Positions 8,014-16,303 of a stretch of DNA of 62,654 nucleotides are shown here, in pieces. Positions within the stretch are counted from its first letter, which is position 1. Each line of letters starts with the position of its first letter. The translations under genes were made by a program, and so were the position numbers. Source of the stretch: an uncultured Clostridia bacterium (GTDB lineage Bacteria > Bacillota > Clostridia > Christensenellales > Pumilibacteraceae); contig CAMUKG010000011.1 of the NCBI GenBank assembly GCA_947089425.1, positions 1 through 62,654 on the forward strand, in the 5' to 3' direction. The notes below the pieces were generated by a model. It was not told the DNA's origin and did not search any database. It saw only the letters and a program-made list of their open reading frames with translations.

Positions 8014-9918
8014 TTATTCCGTTCTAATCAGCACAACGTCGCCCTTAGGAATTTGCGTGCCCGGTATCGGCACGCAAGACGTCACCGTTTTGCCGTCTCC
8101 GTCCGACTCGAATATCAGCCCGCACTCCGACAGACGTTTAGCCGCCTCGTCGGGGCTTATTCCGAGCACGTCGGGCATATTTACCAATTCGGCAGGCGCT
8201 TCGATTTGCGACGGCGCGAGAGCGGTATAATCGAATATTTTTTTAAACACTTCACCCGCATAAGGCGCCGCCACAAGACTTCCGTAATACATATATCCGC
8301 CCGGCTCGTCTACAATCATCGCAACAACGTAACGCGGATTTTCGACAGGCGCAAAACCGACGAAACTCGAAACGTATTTGCCTTGCGCTATGTGCCCGTT
8401 TTCGTATTTTTGAGCGGTGCCCGTTTTGCCGCCTACTCGGTAGCCCGCAACGCCCGCTTTATGTCCGCCGCCCTCGCTAACAACCTTTTCGAGCATATTT
8501 CTAAGCTTTACCGAAGTGCTCGACGAAATCGCCTTTCGCACCTCTTTTGGCTCGCGTTCGTAAATCAGCTTACCGCCGTAATCTGTGACTTGCGACACGA
8601 AATACGGTTCGTACAGCGTTCCGCCGTTTACCGCCGCCGACACCGCCGTAACAAGTTGCAACGGAGTGACAGCCACAGCCTGCCCGAATCCTATTCTCGC
8701 AAGGTCTACGGTTTTAACTGCGGACTGTTGCATTAAAATTCCTCTGCTCTCGCCGTAAAAATCAACGTTAGTTTTGCTCCCGAAACCGAAATTGCGTATG
8801 CCGTCGTAAAGTTTATCGGTGCCCAGCCTTAATGCCAAATCCATAAACACGCAGTTGCAACTGTTTTTCACGCCCTCGCCCAAATCTTGCGAGCCGTGAC
8901 CTATGCTTCGCCAACATTTTATTCTCTGCCCGTCAACCTGCCGAGCGCCGCCGCAAAAGAAACGGTCGTTTTCGCTAACGGATCCGTTTTCCAAAGCTGT
9001 GGCTGTTGTGAAAATTTTAAACGTGGAGCCCGGCTCGTACACGTCGACAATCATCTTATTTTTGCTGAGCGCGTTGAGCATATTAAGGTCGTCGCGCGGC
9101 GGCTCGTTCAAGTCGAAACCGGGAGCGCTCGCCATAGCGAGTATTCCGCCCGTGTTGCAGTCCATAACGAGCATATACGCGCCTTTCGCGTTATGGTCGG
9201 CAATAGCGTTAGACACAGCCGTCTCGGCAAACGATTGAATACCCATATCGAGCGACAATGTCAAATCGCAACCCGGAATTGCGGGAACGTATTTTGTCAC
9301 GTTGTTTTCGAGCTCATGCCCTTTTATGTCGGTAGCGGTGTAAGCGAAACCGTTCACTCCTTTGAGATATTCGTCGTAATATCCTTCGAGTCCGTTTTGC
9401 CCCACGTTGTCTATGTTAGTAAACCCGAGTATTTGCGAAAGATAGTTCGACGCAGGATAATAGCGCTTCGAGTCGAGAGTAAAATATACTCCGTCAAGAT
9501 TTTGAGCGCGAATAGCTTCGGCAACGTTTTTTTCCACCGCGCGTTTTACGGTAATTTCGCTGACGCGCGAAGAGCTGATTTTTTCGAGGAGCTTATCGTA
9601 TACCAAATTGAGGTGTCCCGAAAGCGCGGCGGCAACGGCTTGCTTATCGGTTACGGCGTTGGGGCGCACATACACGCTATACACCTCTCGGTTATCGGCA
9701 AGCACGGAACCGTTTGAGTCCAAAATTTTTCCGCGCGGCGCGGCAAGCGGTAAATCGCGATACCATTGCTCGGCGGCGCGAGACTGCAAGTCTTTTCTCG
9801 CGACAAGTTGCAAATAGCCCAATCTTCCGAATAAGACGCAAAATAAAAAGGTTATCGATATTATAAGTATCAATAACCTCTTTCGCGTTGTAACAGTGCT
9901 GTTCGGTACGTTATTCAA
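8014..9918 (-). CDS. spoVD: Class B penicillin-binding protein with PASTA domain (SpoVD/FtsI-like)
   Basis: 634 residues. A peptidoglycan transpeptidase with an N-terminal membrane anchor (residues 13-36). A dimerisation domain follows, with RGKILDSNGSVLA near 62. The transpeptidase domain has SxxK at S298-K301 (EPGSTFK), SxN at 353-355 (SCN) and KTG at 498-500. One PASTA domain occupies about 575-634. The single PASTA and overall size fit SpoVD or a division PBP2B. The start is a TTG; the nearest strong Shine-Dalgarno (GGAGGA) is in the last codons of ftsL, 14 bases upstream, so translational coupling is likely. Whether it is the vegetative FtsI or the spore-cortex SpoVD cannot be told from sequence alone. 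Confidence 0.9.
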   Translation of the reverse strand: MNNVPNSTVTTRKRLLILIISITFLFCVLFGRLGYLQLVARKDLQSRAAEQWYRDLPLAAPRGKILDSNGSVLADNREVYSVYVRPNAVTDKQAVAAALSGHLNLVYDKLLEKISSSRVSEITVKRAVEKNVAEAIRAQNLDGVYFTLDSKRYYPASNYLSQILGFTNIDNVGQNGLEGYYDEYLKGVNGFAYTATDIKGHELENNVTKYVPAIPGCDLTLSLDMGIQSFAETAVSNAIADHNAKGAYMLVMDCNTGGILAMASAPGFDLNEPPRDDLNMLNALSKNKMIVDVYEPGSTFKIFTTATALENGSVSENDRFFCGGARQVDGQRIKCWRSIGHGSQDLGEGVKNSCNCVFMDLALRLGTDKLYDGIRNFGFGSKTNVDFYGESRGILMQQSAVKTVDLARIGFGQAVAVTPLQLVTAVSAAVNGGTLYEPYFVSQVTDYGGKLIYEREPKEVRKAISSSTSVKLRNMLEKVVSEGGGHKAGVAGYRVGGKTGTAQKYENGHIAQGKYVSSFVGFAPVENPRYVVAMIVDEPGGYMYYGSLVAAPYAGEVFKKIFDYTALAPSQIEAPAELVNMPDVLGISPDEAAKRLSECGLIFESDGDGKTVTSCVPIPGTQIPKGDVVLIRTE

Positions 9919-9928
9919 TTTAAAAAAT

Positions 9929-10813
9929 TTATCCTCCGATGATTTTACTCAGAAAGTCGCAAAATTTATCAAACCAATTTGTTCTTCCTTCGTAGTTCAC
10001 CGGTTCGGTTGTGGGAATGAGCTTAACCTCTGTGGGCGTTTTGATTTTCTCCATACCATCGCCCACAGCCGCGCCCACAATTCTGTCGGGGTCGGTAAGA
10101 CGGGCGATTTCAGAATTCTGCTCGATTATTCGAGCGTTCTTCGCGGTTATTTCGTTTTCGAGCGCGGATGCCTGCGCATTTATATTGCTTACCGCAAGCC
10201 CGGTTGCTATAACCATAACCGCCAAAATCACTACCACAGCCGCATATACTACAAGCGCCGCTTTCGACTTGCCCGAAATCTTCGCTCTTTCGCGCGGGCG
10301 GGATTTTTCTTCCTCTTTTTCCGCGTCGAGCGCTTCGGGTTGTCCGTAAGCGCGAGTGCGTATGCTCGGCATTAAATCTTCTTTTTCTCTTTTGCGGCGA
10401 GTTTTAGAATAGCTCGGCGTGGCTACGGGGTTTTGCATGAAACCTGTGGTTCCCGCATAATCCTGCCTTGTGGAATACTCTATTACCGAAGGTTTTTGAG
10501 CAACCGCCGCGCGAGGTTGCTCTAATACGTCGTTTTCACGAATTTTGCTTTGCTCACTATAAGAATAAGTTTCTTGATACGGAGCGTTTGCAAAAGAGTT
10601 TCTGCCGCTTGCGTAATTCAACGGCTCCGAATACGTCGGCGCGGAGCCGAGCGAGAGCTCGTCCGAGCCTACTCGAAAATCGAATCTTCTCGAAGGCTCC
10701 GATATAGGAGCGCTTTCAAAATCTTCGTCGGTAGTAAATCTTTGAGAGGTTTGAATTGCATAACCGCCGAACCTGTCTTGTTCGGTTTTAATACTTCTTC
10801 TCTTATTTACCAT
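9929..10813 (-). CDS. ftsL: FtsL/DivIC-like division protein with long disordered N-terminus
   Basis: 294 residues. About 170 N-terminal residues are polar, low in hydrophobics and rich in Ser, Arg, Glu and Tyr, presumably cytoplasmic and disordered. A Lys/Arg/Glu-rich stretch follows, then one membrane helix (about 187-210), then a predicted extracytoplasmic coiled coil (INAQASALENEITAKNARII) of the FtsL/DivIC type. FtsL recruits and regulates the septal synthase. Its place between rsmH and the PBP is the canonical ftsL position. The cytoplasmic part is several times longer than usual for FtsL (most are 90-130 aa in total). RBS AAAGGAG precedes the ATG. Confidence 0.82.
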   Translation of the reverse strand: MVNKRRSIKTEQDRFGGYAIQTSQRFTTDEDFESAPISEPSRRFDFRVGSDELSLGSAPTYSEPLNYASGRNSFANAPYQETYSYSEQSKIRENDVLEQPRAAVAQKPSVIEYSTRQDYAGTTGFMQNPVATPSYSKTRRKREKEDLMPSIRTRAYGQPEALDAEKEEEKSRPRERAKISGKSKAALVVYAAVVVILAVMVIATGLAVSNINAQASALENEITAKNARIIEQNSEIARLTDPDRIVGAAVGDGMEKIKTPTEVKLIPTTEPVNYEGRTNWFDKFCDFLSKIIGG

Positions 10814-10868
10814 ATCTTTATGCTCCTTTTGCCCAGTTTATGCTTTAAAAAAGCGTCGTTTTGAGTTT

Positions 10869-11792
10869 CTAAATTTTTTCCGCCACTCTTAAAGTAGCGC
10901 TTTTACATCTTGAATTTCTAGCGGCCTCTTCAGCCGACGGCTTATACTTTCCTATAAGCTTTACGCTTGCCTTGTGATTGCACACGCAAACAGGAAGCGA
11001 CTTGTCGCAAATGCAATCTACCGAAAGCGTTTTGAGTGTCTGCTTAACAATGCGGTCTTCGAGCGAATGAAACGATATAACGGCTATACGCCCGCCGCTT
11101 TTGAGCTTGCTCACTATGTCGCATATTGCCTCGCCCAAACCCGACAATTCGTTGTTCACTTCTATTCTAAGCGCCTGAAAAGTCTTTTTTGCGGGATGTC
11201 CGCCCTTTTTGCTTTCGGGCACGCATGATTTTATTATGTCGGAAAGACGTTTAGTGGTTTCGATAGGCGACTTGCTTCTTGCCTCTATAATCGAACGTGC
11301 AATCTTTCGAGCAAAGCGCTCTTCTCCGTAAGTGTAAATAATTCTCGACAATTCCTCTTCGGTGTATTCATTCACAACCGTCATTGCCGAAAGATATTGG
11401 TCGCGGTCCATGCGCATATCGAGCAAACCGTTGCCGCTGTAAGAAAATCCTCTGAGATTTTCATCAACTTGATGCGACGATATTCCCAAATCGAGCACGG
11501 CGCCGTCTAACGCGTCTATTTCGTTTGACGAAAGCACTTCGAGCACGTTTTTGAAATTGTCTTTTACTATCGTGTATTTTCCGTTGTAATCGGCTATTTG
11601 CGAAAGCTTCATTCTCGAAAAATCGATTGCTTCCATGTCGCGGTCGGTGGCTATAACCCTGCCGCCTCTGCGGAGTATTTCGCCCGTGTGACCTCCGCCG
11701 CCGAGCGTACCGTCGAAGTATAATTTTCCCGTTCCGACTTGCAAGGCGTTAACCGTTTCGGAGAGCATTACGGGAACGTGGTATTCACTCAT
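10869..11792 (-). CDS. rsmH: 16S rRNA (cytosine1402-N4)-methyltransferase
   Basis: 307 residues from the ATG at 11792. This start is chosen because MSEYHVPVMLSETV matches the family N-terminus; a longer open frame runs back into mraZ without homology. SAM-binding motif LYFDGTLGGGGHTGEIL is near residues 24-40, GAVLDLGISSHQVD near 107-120 and the C-terminal NHKASVKLIGKYKPSAEE near 270-287. RsmH methylates C1402 in the ribosomal P site. Start and mraZ stop overlap by 8 bases (ATGAGTGA), implying coupled translation. Confidence 0.96.
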   Translation of the reverse strand: MSEYHVPVMLSETVNALQVGTGKLYFDGTLGGGGHTGEILRRGGRVIATDRDMEAIDFSRMKLSQIADYNGKYTIVKDNFKNVLEVLSSNEIDALDGAVLDLGISSHQVDENLRGFSYSGNGLLDMRMDRDQYLSAMTVVNEYTEEELSRIIYTYGEERFARKIARSIIEARSKSPIETTKRLSDIIKSCVPESKKGGHPAKKTFQALRIEVNNELSGLGEAICDIVSKLKSGGRIAVISFHSLEDRIVKQTLKTLSVDCICDKSLPVCVCNHKASVKLIGKYKPSAEEAARNSRCKSATLRVAEKI

Positions 11793-12222
11793 TTCCGTGT
11801 CCTTCTCCGCTTTCGGCGATTTGCTCGTTCTCCCCTTTGGAGTATGCGTCCCAACTTTCCTCGTCCCAAATTTCAACTCTGTTATACGCACCGAGCGTCA
11901 CTATGTTTTTAGTGAGCCCCGCGTGTTCCATGAGTCTTTGAGGAAGCAAAATTCTTCCCGCCTTGTCCTCTTCGGCAACGAAGCCGCTCGACGCCATAAC
12001 TCGCACCGATTTGCTGTCGTCGGTAAGAACGTTAAGAGCTCCGAATTCGGCGTCGAATATTCGCGCCGCATCTTTTTCGGGAAGCACAATAAGGCACTTA
12101 TTCGGACTGTTGCTGCCGCTACGCGTTATAAACGGATGCTCGCCGAGCATTGCTTTGAGCTTAGACGGAATACGTATTCTGCCTTTTTCGTCTATTTGAT
12201 GTCTGTACTCGCCGAAAAACAT
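11785..12222 (-). CDS. mraZ: MraZ, transcriptional regulator of the dcw operon
   Basis: 145 residues, normal for the family. It is an AbrB-like double-domain protein that forms rings and binds repeats in its own promoter. Family motifs are at residues 1-25 (FFGEYRHQIDEKGRIRIPSK) and in the second repeat near 80-110 (DKAGRILLPQRL). AAAGGAGGTT lies seven bases before the ATG. It is first in the dcw operon, and TGGGC boxes sit in the promoter upstream, so autoregulation is expected. Confidence 0.96.
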   Translation of the reverse strand: MFFGEYRHQIDEKGRIRIPSKLKAMLGEHPFITRSGSNSPNKCLIVLPEKDAARIFDAEFGALNVLTDDSKSVRVMASSGFVAEEDKAGRILLPQRLMEHAGLTKNIVTLGAYNRVEIWDEESWDAYSKGENEQIAESGEGHGNE

Positions 12223-12300
12223 GCCTTAACCTCCTTTCGCTCTCGCGGAAGCGATTTTTCGTTTGCAACGCAAAAACAACTCTTTCGCTATTACTTTAAT

Positions 12301-12330
12301 AGTATAACACACATCTTTGCCCACTTGCAA
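12301..12330 (-). promoter_or_regulatory. dcw operon promoter
   Basis: On the minus strand TTGCAA (12325-12330), an 18-bp spacer ending in TGTGTGT, then TATACT (12301-12306). It drives mraZ and the seven genes behind it; no other clear promoter is seen inside the cluster. Confidence 0.75.
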
Positions 12331-12343
12331 ACATTTTTGCCCA
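12309..12343 (-). promoter_or_regulatory. Probable MraZ-binding repeats
   Basis: Reading the minus strand, four boxes start every ten bases: TGGGC (12339-12343), TGTTT (12329-12333), TGGGC (12319-12323) and TGTGT (12309-12313). MraZ is known to bind TGGG-type boxes with 10-bp periodicity. Two of the four are perfect and two degenerate. They surround and overlap the -35 box and spacer, as expected for repression. Confidence 0.7.
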
Positions 12344-12436
12344 TTTTATTAGATTTTTTTGATTTTTTTTATTACTTTTGCGTCTATATAATTTAATAGT
12401 TACATTTTCCTCTTTTACAAGCCGTTAAATAAAAGC

Positions 12437-12466
12437 TTGCTTTTTACTGTATTTTAATGATATAAT
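12437..12466 (+). promoter_or_regulatory. ilvA-ridA promoter
   Basis: TTGCTT (12437-12442), an 18-bp spacer and an extended -10 TGATATAAT whose TATAAT is at 12461-12466. The rest of the 273-bp space between mraZ and ilvA is AT-rich with no other structure seen. Confidence 0.65.
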
Positions 12467-12495
12467 ATAAATACAAAAACATACGGCGGTAACGA

Positions 12496-13728
12496 ATGAA
12501 TTTAAACGATGTTTACACCGCGCAAAAGCGATTACGCGGAATTACTCACCTCACAAGTCTCGAACACTCCGACACGTTTTCAAAGCTTGCCGAAGCCGAC
12601 ATTTGGCTCAAATGCGAAAACAGACAAAAAACGGGTTCGTTTAAGGTGCGAGGCGCATACAATAAAATCAAAAAACTTTCGGAAGAAACCGACGCTAAAT
12701 GCGTTGTGGCGGCAAGCGCGGGCAATCACGCGCAAGGCGTGGCTTATGCGGCGCGTGAACTCGGGTTAGAAGCATATATAGTTATGCCTCTCGCCACTCC
12801 GATAGCGAAAATAGCCGCCACCGAAAGCTACGGCGCAAAAGTTGTGCTAAGCGGCGACTGCTACGACGATTCATACAGCGCGGCGGTTAAACTCACCAAA
12901 GAAAAAAATGCCGTTTTCGTGCATCCTTTCGACGACGAGGACGTTATAGCAGGACAAGGAACAATAGCTCTCGAACTTATAGAGCAAATGCCCGACCTCG
13001 ACGCGATTATAGTTCCCGCCGGCGGAGGCGGTCTGTTTGCGGGAATAGCTTACACAATCAAGCAAATAAATCCCAAAATAGAAGTGTTAGGCGTTCAAGG
13101 CGAGCGCGCCGATGCCATTAAGCGCACTTTCGAACTGAAAAAACATACCGCAACCGACAGCGTATATACAATAGCCGACGGTATTGCCGTGAAAAATCCC
13201 GGCATTCTTACCACGAATATTATAAACAAATATGCCGACGGAGTGTTTTCGGTATCCGACGACGAAATCGCATCCACAATCATTCAGTTGCTCGAAAGAA
13301 CGAAACAAGTTGTGGAACCTGCGGGAGCCACCTCGCTCGCCCTCGCCCTATCGCATAAAGCAAAACATTTGAAAAACAAAAAAATAGCTTGCGTGCTTTC
13401 CGGCGGCAATATAGACGTGGGATTCATTCATAAGATTATAGAAAAGGGTCTCGTGAGCAGAGGGCGGCAAATGAAATTTTCTGTCGTTCTCACCGATAAG
13501 CCGGGAAGCTTGGAAAGCTTTTCGCGCATAATGGGCGCGCAACAAGCGAATATTATATCAGTTCAATACGACCGCATGAGCACCGAACTCAGCTTAAACG
13601 AAACTATTTTGCATATAGCTTGCGAAGTGAGCGGCTTCGAGCACGGAAAAAAACTCATTAACGCGCTCGAGCAAAACGGTTTTCTGATTATACCCGACAA
13701 TCGCGGCATAATTATCGGAAATAAATAA
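12496..13728 (+). CDS. ilvA: Threonine ammonia-lyase with C-terminal ACT domain
   Basis: 410 residues. A PLP enzyme that deaminates threonine (and serine) to 2-oxobutyrate and ammonia. The PLP lysine lies in NRQKTGSFKVRGAYN (about residues 42-56), the phosphate-binding loop in PAGGGGLFAGIA (about 174-185), and an ACT domain with SVVLTDKPGSLESFSRI starts near 330. Size and ACT domain fit the short TdcB/IlvA type. Only a weak Shine-Dalgarno (GGCGGT) precedes the ATG. ridA follows after 19 bases. This is a logical pairing, because the enzyme releases a reactive enamine that RidA hydrolyses. Confidence 0.93.
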   Translation: MNLNDVYTAQKRLRGITHLTSLEHSDTFSKLAEADIWLKCENRQKTGSFKVRGAYNKIKKLSEETDAKCVVAASAGNHAQGVAYAARELGLEAYIVMPLATPIAKIAATESYGAKVVLSGDCYDDSYSAAVKLTKEKNAVFVHPFDDEDVIAGQGTIALELIEQMPDLDAIIVPAGGGGLFAGIAYTIKQINPKIEVLGVQGERADAIKRTFELKKHTATDSVYTIADGIAVKNPGILTTNIINKYADGVFSVSDDEIASTIIQLLERTKQVVEPAGATSLALALSHKAKHLKNKKIACVLSGGNIDVGFIHKIIEKGLVSRGRQMKFSVVLTDKPGSLESFSRIMGAQQANIISVQYDRMSTELSLNETILHIACEVSGFEHGKKLINALEQNGFLIIPDNRGIIIGNK

Positions 13729-13747
13729 ATTAAACGAGGAAACGAAT

Positions 13748-14158
13748 ATGAAAGACAAAAAAAATAAGAAAAAGGATACTCTTCGCGCGGTTGTAAGCAC
13801 GCCGAACGCCCCCAAAGCGATAGGTCCTTATTCTCAGGGCATCGAACTCAAAAAATTGATTTTTTTCTCGGGGCAAATAGCGATTGACCCCGCAACGGGC
13901 GAACTGAGCGGCAAAGATTTTGCCTCGCAAACCAAACAAGTTCTCAAAAACATAGACGCATTACTTGCCTCTAAAGGGCTTACGGCGGCGAACGTGGTTA
14001 AGTCAACTATCTTCCTCACCGATATGTCTAAATTTGCCGAAGTAAACGCCGAATACGCAAACTTTTTCAGCTTCGAGCCTCCCGCCCGTTCTTGCGTGGG
14101 CGTAGCGTCTTTGCCTATGGGCGCGCTCGTGGAAATAGAAATTATCGCCACGCTTTAA
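13748..14158 (+). CDS. ridA: RidA, 2-iminobutanoate/2-iminopropanoate deaminase
   Basis: 136 residues. RidA removes reactive enamine/imine intermediates formed by PLP enzymes such as the threonine lyase encoded just upstream. Family motifs are APKAIGPYSQGIE (about 21-33), FFSGQIAIDPATGE (about 38-51) and PARSCVGVASLPMGALVEIE (about 113-132); the arginine that binds the substrate carboxylate is in PARS. A lysine-rich N-terminal extension of about ten residues is unusual. RBS GAGGA precedes the ATG, and an intrinsic terminator follows. Confidence 0.95.
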   Translation: MKDKKNKKKDTLRAVVSTPNAPKAIGPYSQGIELKKLIFFSGQIAIDPATGELSGKDFASQTKQVLKNIDALLASKGLTAANVVKSTIFLTDMSKFAEVNAEYANFFSFEPPARSCVGVASLPMGALVEIEIIATL

Positions 14159-14189
14159 TTGTTTTTAATCTTTTAAAATTTTTACAGAG

Positions 14190-14226
14190 AAAAAGCGCCG
14201 AACGCAGTCTGTTCGACGCTTTTTTA
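14190..14226. terminator. Bidirectional terminator between convergent ridA and phosphoesterase genes
   Basis: Arms AAAAAGCGCCGAAC (14190-14203) and GTTCGACGCTTTTTT (14211-14225), one mismatch, loop of seven. T runs are present on both strands. Confidence 0.85.
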
Positions 14227-14244
14227 TAATCGCGCACAAAAAAA

Positions 14245-14943
14245 TCAAAAAATTTCGACCAACTTATTCCCCGCCAAATCGCAAGAAGTTAAATAGTAAT
14301 CGATGCCCCCCATTGTTTTATGCAAACACGCCCTGCCGTGATTTCCGTGCAAATGCCCGTACACAACGGCGTTAACGCCGTACTCTTCGAACAAACGGGT
14401 AAAAGGCGACGGCTCGTGCCTGCTGTTAAAAGGCGGATAATGTATCATAGCCACAACTCTGTCTTCTTCATGCCGCATTTTTTGCATAGCGGTAAGCGAC
14501 AAAATAAATCTTTGAACCTCGCGCTCGTAAATCTTTTTATCTTCGGCAGTTACATTTCCCGCATTTTCGGGAGTCGTCCACCCTCTGCTCCCGCAAATCA
14601 AAATATTTTCTATTCTCACGCAATCGTTTTGCACAGCAAAACCGCCGTTACCCAAAGCGAAACGAACGGCGCCGATTGCTTTCCACCAATAGTCGTGATT
14701 GCCTCTTATAAAAACTTTTTTGCCCGGCAAATCGCACACCGTTTTAATATCGGGCAAAGAGTCCGATAAACTCATTGCCCAACTTATGTCGCCCGCTATT
14801 AACACAATGTCGTCGGCAGTCACCTTTTTGCGCCAATCGTCGGCAATTTCACTCATATAATTAGCCCAAGAGCCTCCGAAAATATCCATGGGCTTGGGGT
14901 TATTGCCCGATAAGTGCAAATCGCTTATTGCATAAACTTTCAT
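14245..14943 (-). CDS. Calcineurin-like metallophosphoesterase, apparently leaderless
   Basis: 232 residues. The full metal-site motif set is present: DLHLSG (residues 8-13), GDISW (about 51-55), GNHDYWW (about 81-87), MIHYPP (about 166-171) and GHLHG (about 196-200). Substrate unknown; relatives act on phosphodiesters, nucleotides or phosphoproteins. It has its own promoter and the -10 box ends six bases before the ATG, so the mRNA appears to lack a leader and ribosome binding site. It stands alone between a convergent ridA and the spore-coat-like gene. Confidence 0.85.
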   Translation of the reverse strand: MKVYAISDLHLSGNNPKPMDIFGGSWANYMSEIADDWRKKVTADDIVLIAGDISWAMSLSDSLPDIKTVCDLPGKKVFIRGNHDYWWKAIGAVRFALGNGGFAVQNDCVRIENILICGSRGWTTPENAGNVTAEDKKIYEREVQRFILSLTAMQKMRHEEDRVVAMIHYPPFNSRHEPSPFTRLFEEYGVNAVVYGHLHGNHGRACLHKTMGGIDYYLTSCDLAGNKLVEIF

Positions 14944-14949
14944 TGCACC

Positions 14950-14978
14950 ATTATATCATTTTTAACGAACAAACGCAA
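14950..14978 (-). promoter_or_regulatory. Promoter of the phosphoesterase, leaderless configuration
   Basis: On the minus strand TTGCGT (14973-14978), a 17-bp spacer and extended -10 TGATATAAT with TATAAT at 14950-14955. The ATG begins seven bases downstream of the last -10 base. Confidence 0.7.
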
Positions 14979-15025
14979 GCGTTTATTTTGCCGCCGCGCC
15001 TAACGCTTTTGTTGCGCGGTAAAAA

Positions 15026-15622
15026 TTAGGGAAATAGCGGGAGCGACAAAAATTCGTTGCAAACGTCGCCGCAATCCACGCATTCGGGATAAACGCAATT
15101 CCCGTAGGTCGGCACAAGAATGTCGGCTATTACTATTACTTTAATTATAAGCACAAGGCAAGCGCTCACCGAAACGGAGCCGTCGCTTATAAAGCTGCCT
15201 ATCCTGCTCACAAACGCCGAAAAAACTTCCACCGTGTACGGCGCAATCGTCGGCGCGGGAACGCTAAGCACCGTATCGCGATGAAGCCGCAACGTGCTCG
15301 TTGCAGTGTAAGCGCTGCCGTGCGCGTCGGTAAACGTGACCAACACGGGAATAACGACATCGCCCGATATGCGAGCTCTCCCGTTTTCGAGCGAAGTGAC
15401 GCTTACGTTTTCAAATGCGGTTGTTCCGTAATTCACCGCCTCCACAAACGTAAACGGCGAAGCGGCTTGCGGAGGTATTCCCGTAAGTTCCAAAACGTAC
15501 GATTGATTATTGAAAACTTCTTTGCAACCGTCGTATACCCTTTTCACTTCTATGCACATTCTTTCGCACAGTCCCGCCGTAGGGCTCCCCGTAATTGTGC
15601 CCGCTCTCAACGTGTTTGCCAT
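15026..15622 (-). CDS. Morphogenetic spore coat-like protein (DUF3794-type beta domain)
   Basis: 198 residues from ATG 15622, chosen because GGGAGG stands seven bases upstream; the longer frame adds ten residues before it. Visible parts are a Cys-containing N-terminus (SPTAGLCERMCIEVKRVYDGC, residues 9-30) and a beta-rich middle (about 35-150) resembling the SipL/DUF3794 type repeat. The tail YGNCVYPECVDCGDVCNEFL...LPLFP recalls the ending of the BMQ_0737-like morphogenetic spore coat proteins of endospore formers. That link is from memory of family features, not from a search. It follows engB by 71 bp at the end of the lon-engB run. If correct it points to a sporulating organism. Confidence 0.55.
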   Translation of the reverse strand: MANTLRAGTITGSPTAGLCERMCIEVKRVYDGCKEVFNNQSYVLELTGIPPQAASPFTFVEAVNYGTTAFENVSVTSLENGRARISGDVVIPVLVTFTDAHGSAYTATSTLRLHRDTVLSVPAPTIAPYTVEVFSAFVSRIGSFISDGSVSVSACLVLIIKVIVIADILVPTYGNCVYPECVDCGDVCNEFLSLPLFP

Positions 15623-15693
15623 AAAAAAAACCTCCCGCAACACATATAGCAATACTTATGCGCGAGAGGAAACAAATGACACTATTTTTTCTA

Positions 15694-16293
15694 TTAAATA
15701 CTCAAAACGGAATCGAGAACCGATTCAACCTCTTCTTTCCCCGTACCGTTCACGCTCGAAAACACTATAATATCGTCGCGCCCCACCGCAAGAGAAGTTG
15801 AAACCGTTTGCACGGCGGCATGAATTTGCGACTTTGAAAGCTTATCCGCTTTCGTGGCGATTACGTTAAACGGAATATTATAGGCATACAAATATTTCAG
15901 CATCTGTTTATCGAGCGCGGTAGGTTCGTGCCTTATGTCAACAAGAGCGAACACGCGTTTTAATTTTTCGGACGTGCCGAGATAGCCTTCTATAAGTTTA
16001 GCCCAACTTTGGCGCTCGCTTTTTGGTGCGGCGGCATATCCGTAACCGGGTAAATCGGCAAGTACGAGCGCGCCACGATTTAAATCGAACAAATTTATAA
16101 GCCTCGTTCTACCCGGAGTAACCGACGCTTTTGCAAGCTTCTTTCTTCCCGTTATGCAATTTATAAACGTCGATTTGCCCACGTTAGAACGCCCCGCAAC
16201 GCAAATTTCGGGGCATTCGTAGCGTGCGGACGCTTCTTTATATTTCGAAAGCGCCGCTATGCTCGTTATAAACTCGGCATTCGTAATTTTCAT
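15694..16293 (-). CDS. engB: Ribosome biogenesis GTPase EngB/YsxC
   Basis: 199 residues, standard length. TRAFAC-class GTPase involved in 50S subunit assembly. G1 GRSNVGKS (about 34-41), G3 DLPGYG (about 79-84), G4 TKAD (about 146-149) and G5 SSVNG (about 178-182) are visible. It starts ten bases after lon, giving the lon-engB order common in Bacillota. Confidence 0.96.
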   Translation of the reverse strand: MKITNAEFITSIAALSKYKEASARYECPEICVAGRSNVGKSTFINCITGRKKLAKASVTPGRTRLINLFDLNRGALVLADLPGYGYAAAPKSERQSWAKLIEGYLGTSEKLKRVFALVDIRHEPTALDKQMLKYLYAYNIPFNVIATKADKLSKSQIHAAVQTVSTSLAVGRDDIIVFSSVNGTGKEEVESVLDSVLSI

Positions 16294-16303
16294 AAATTTG
16301 CCG

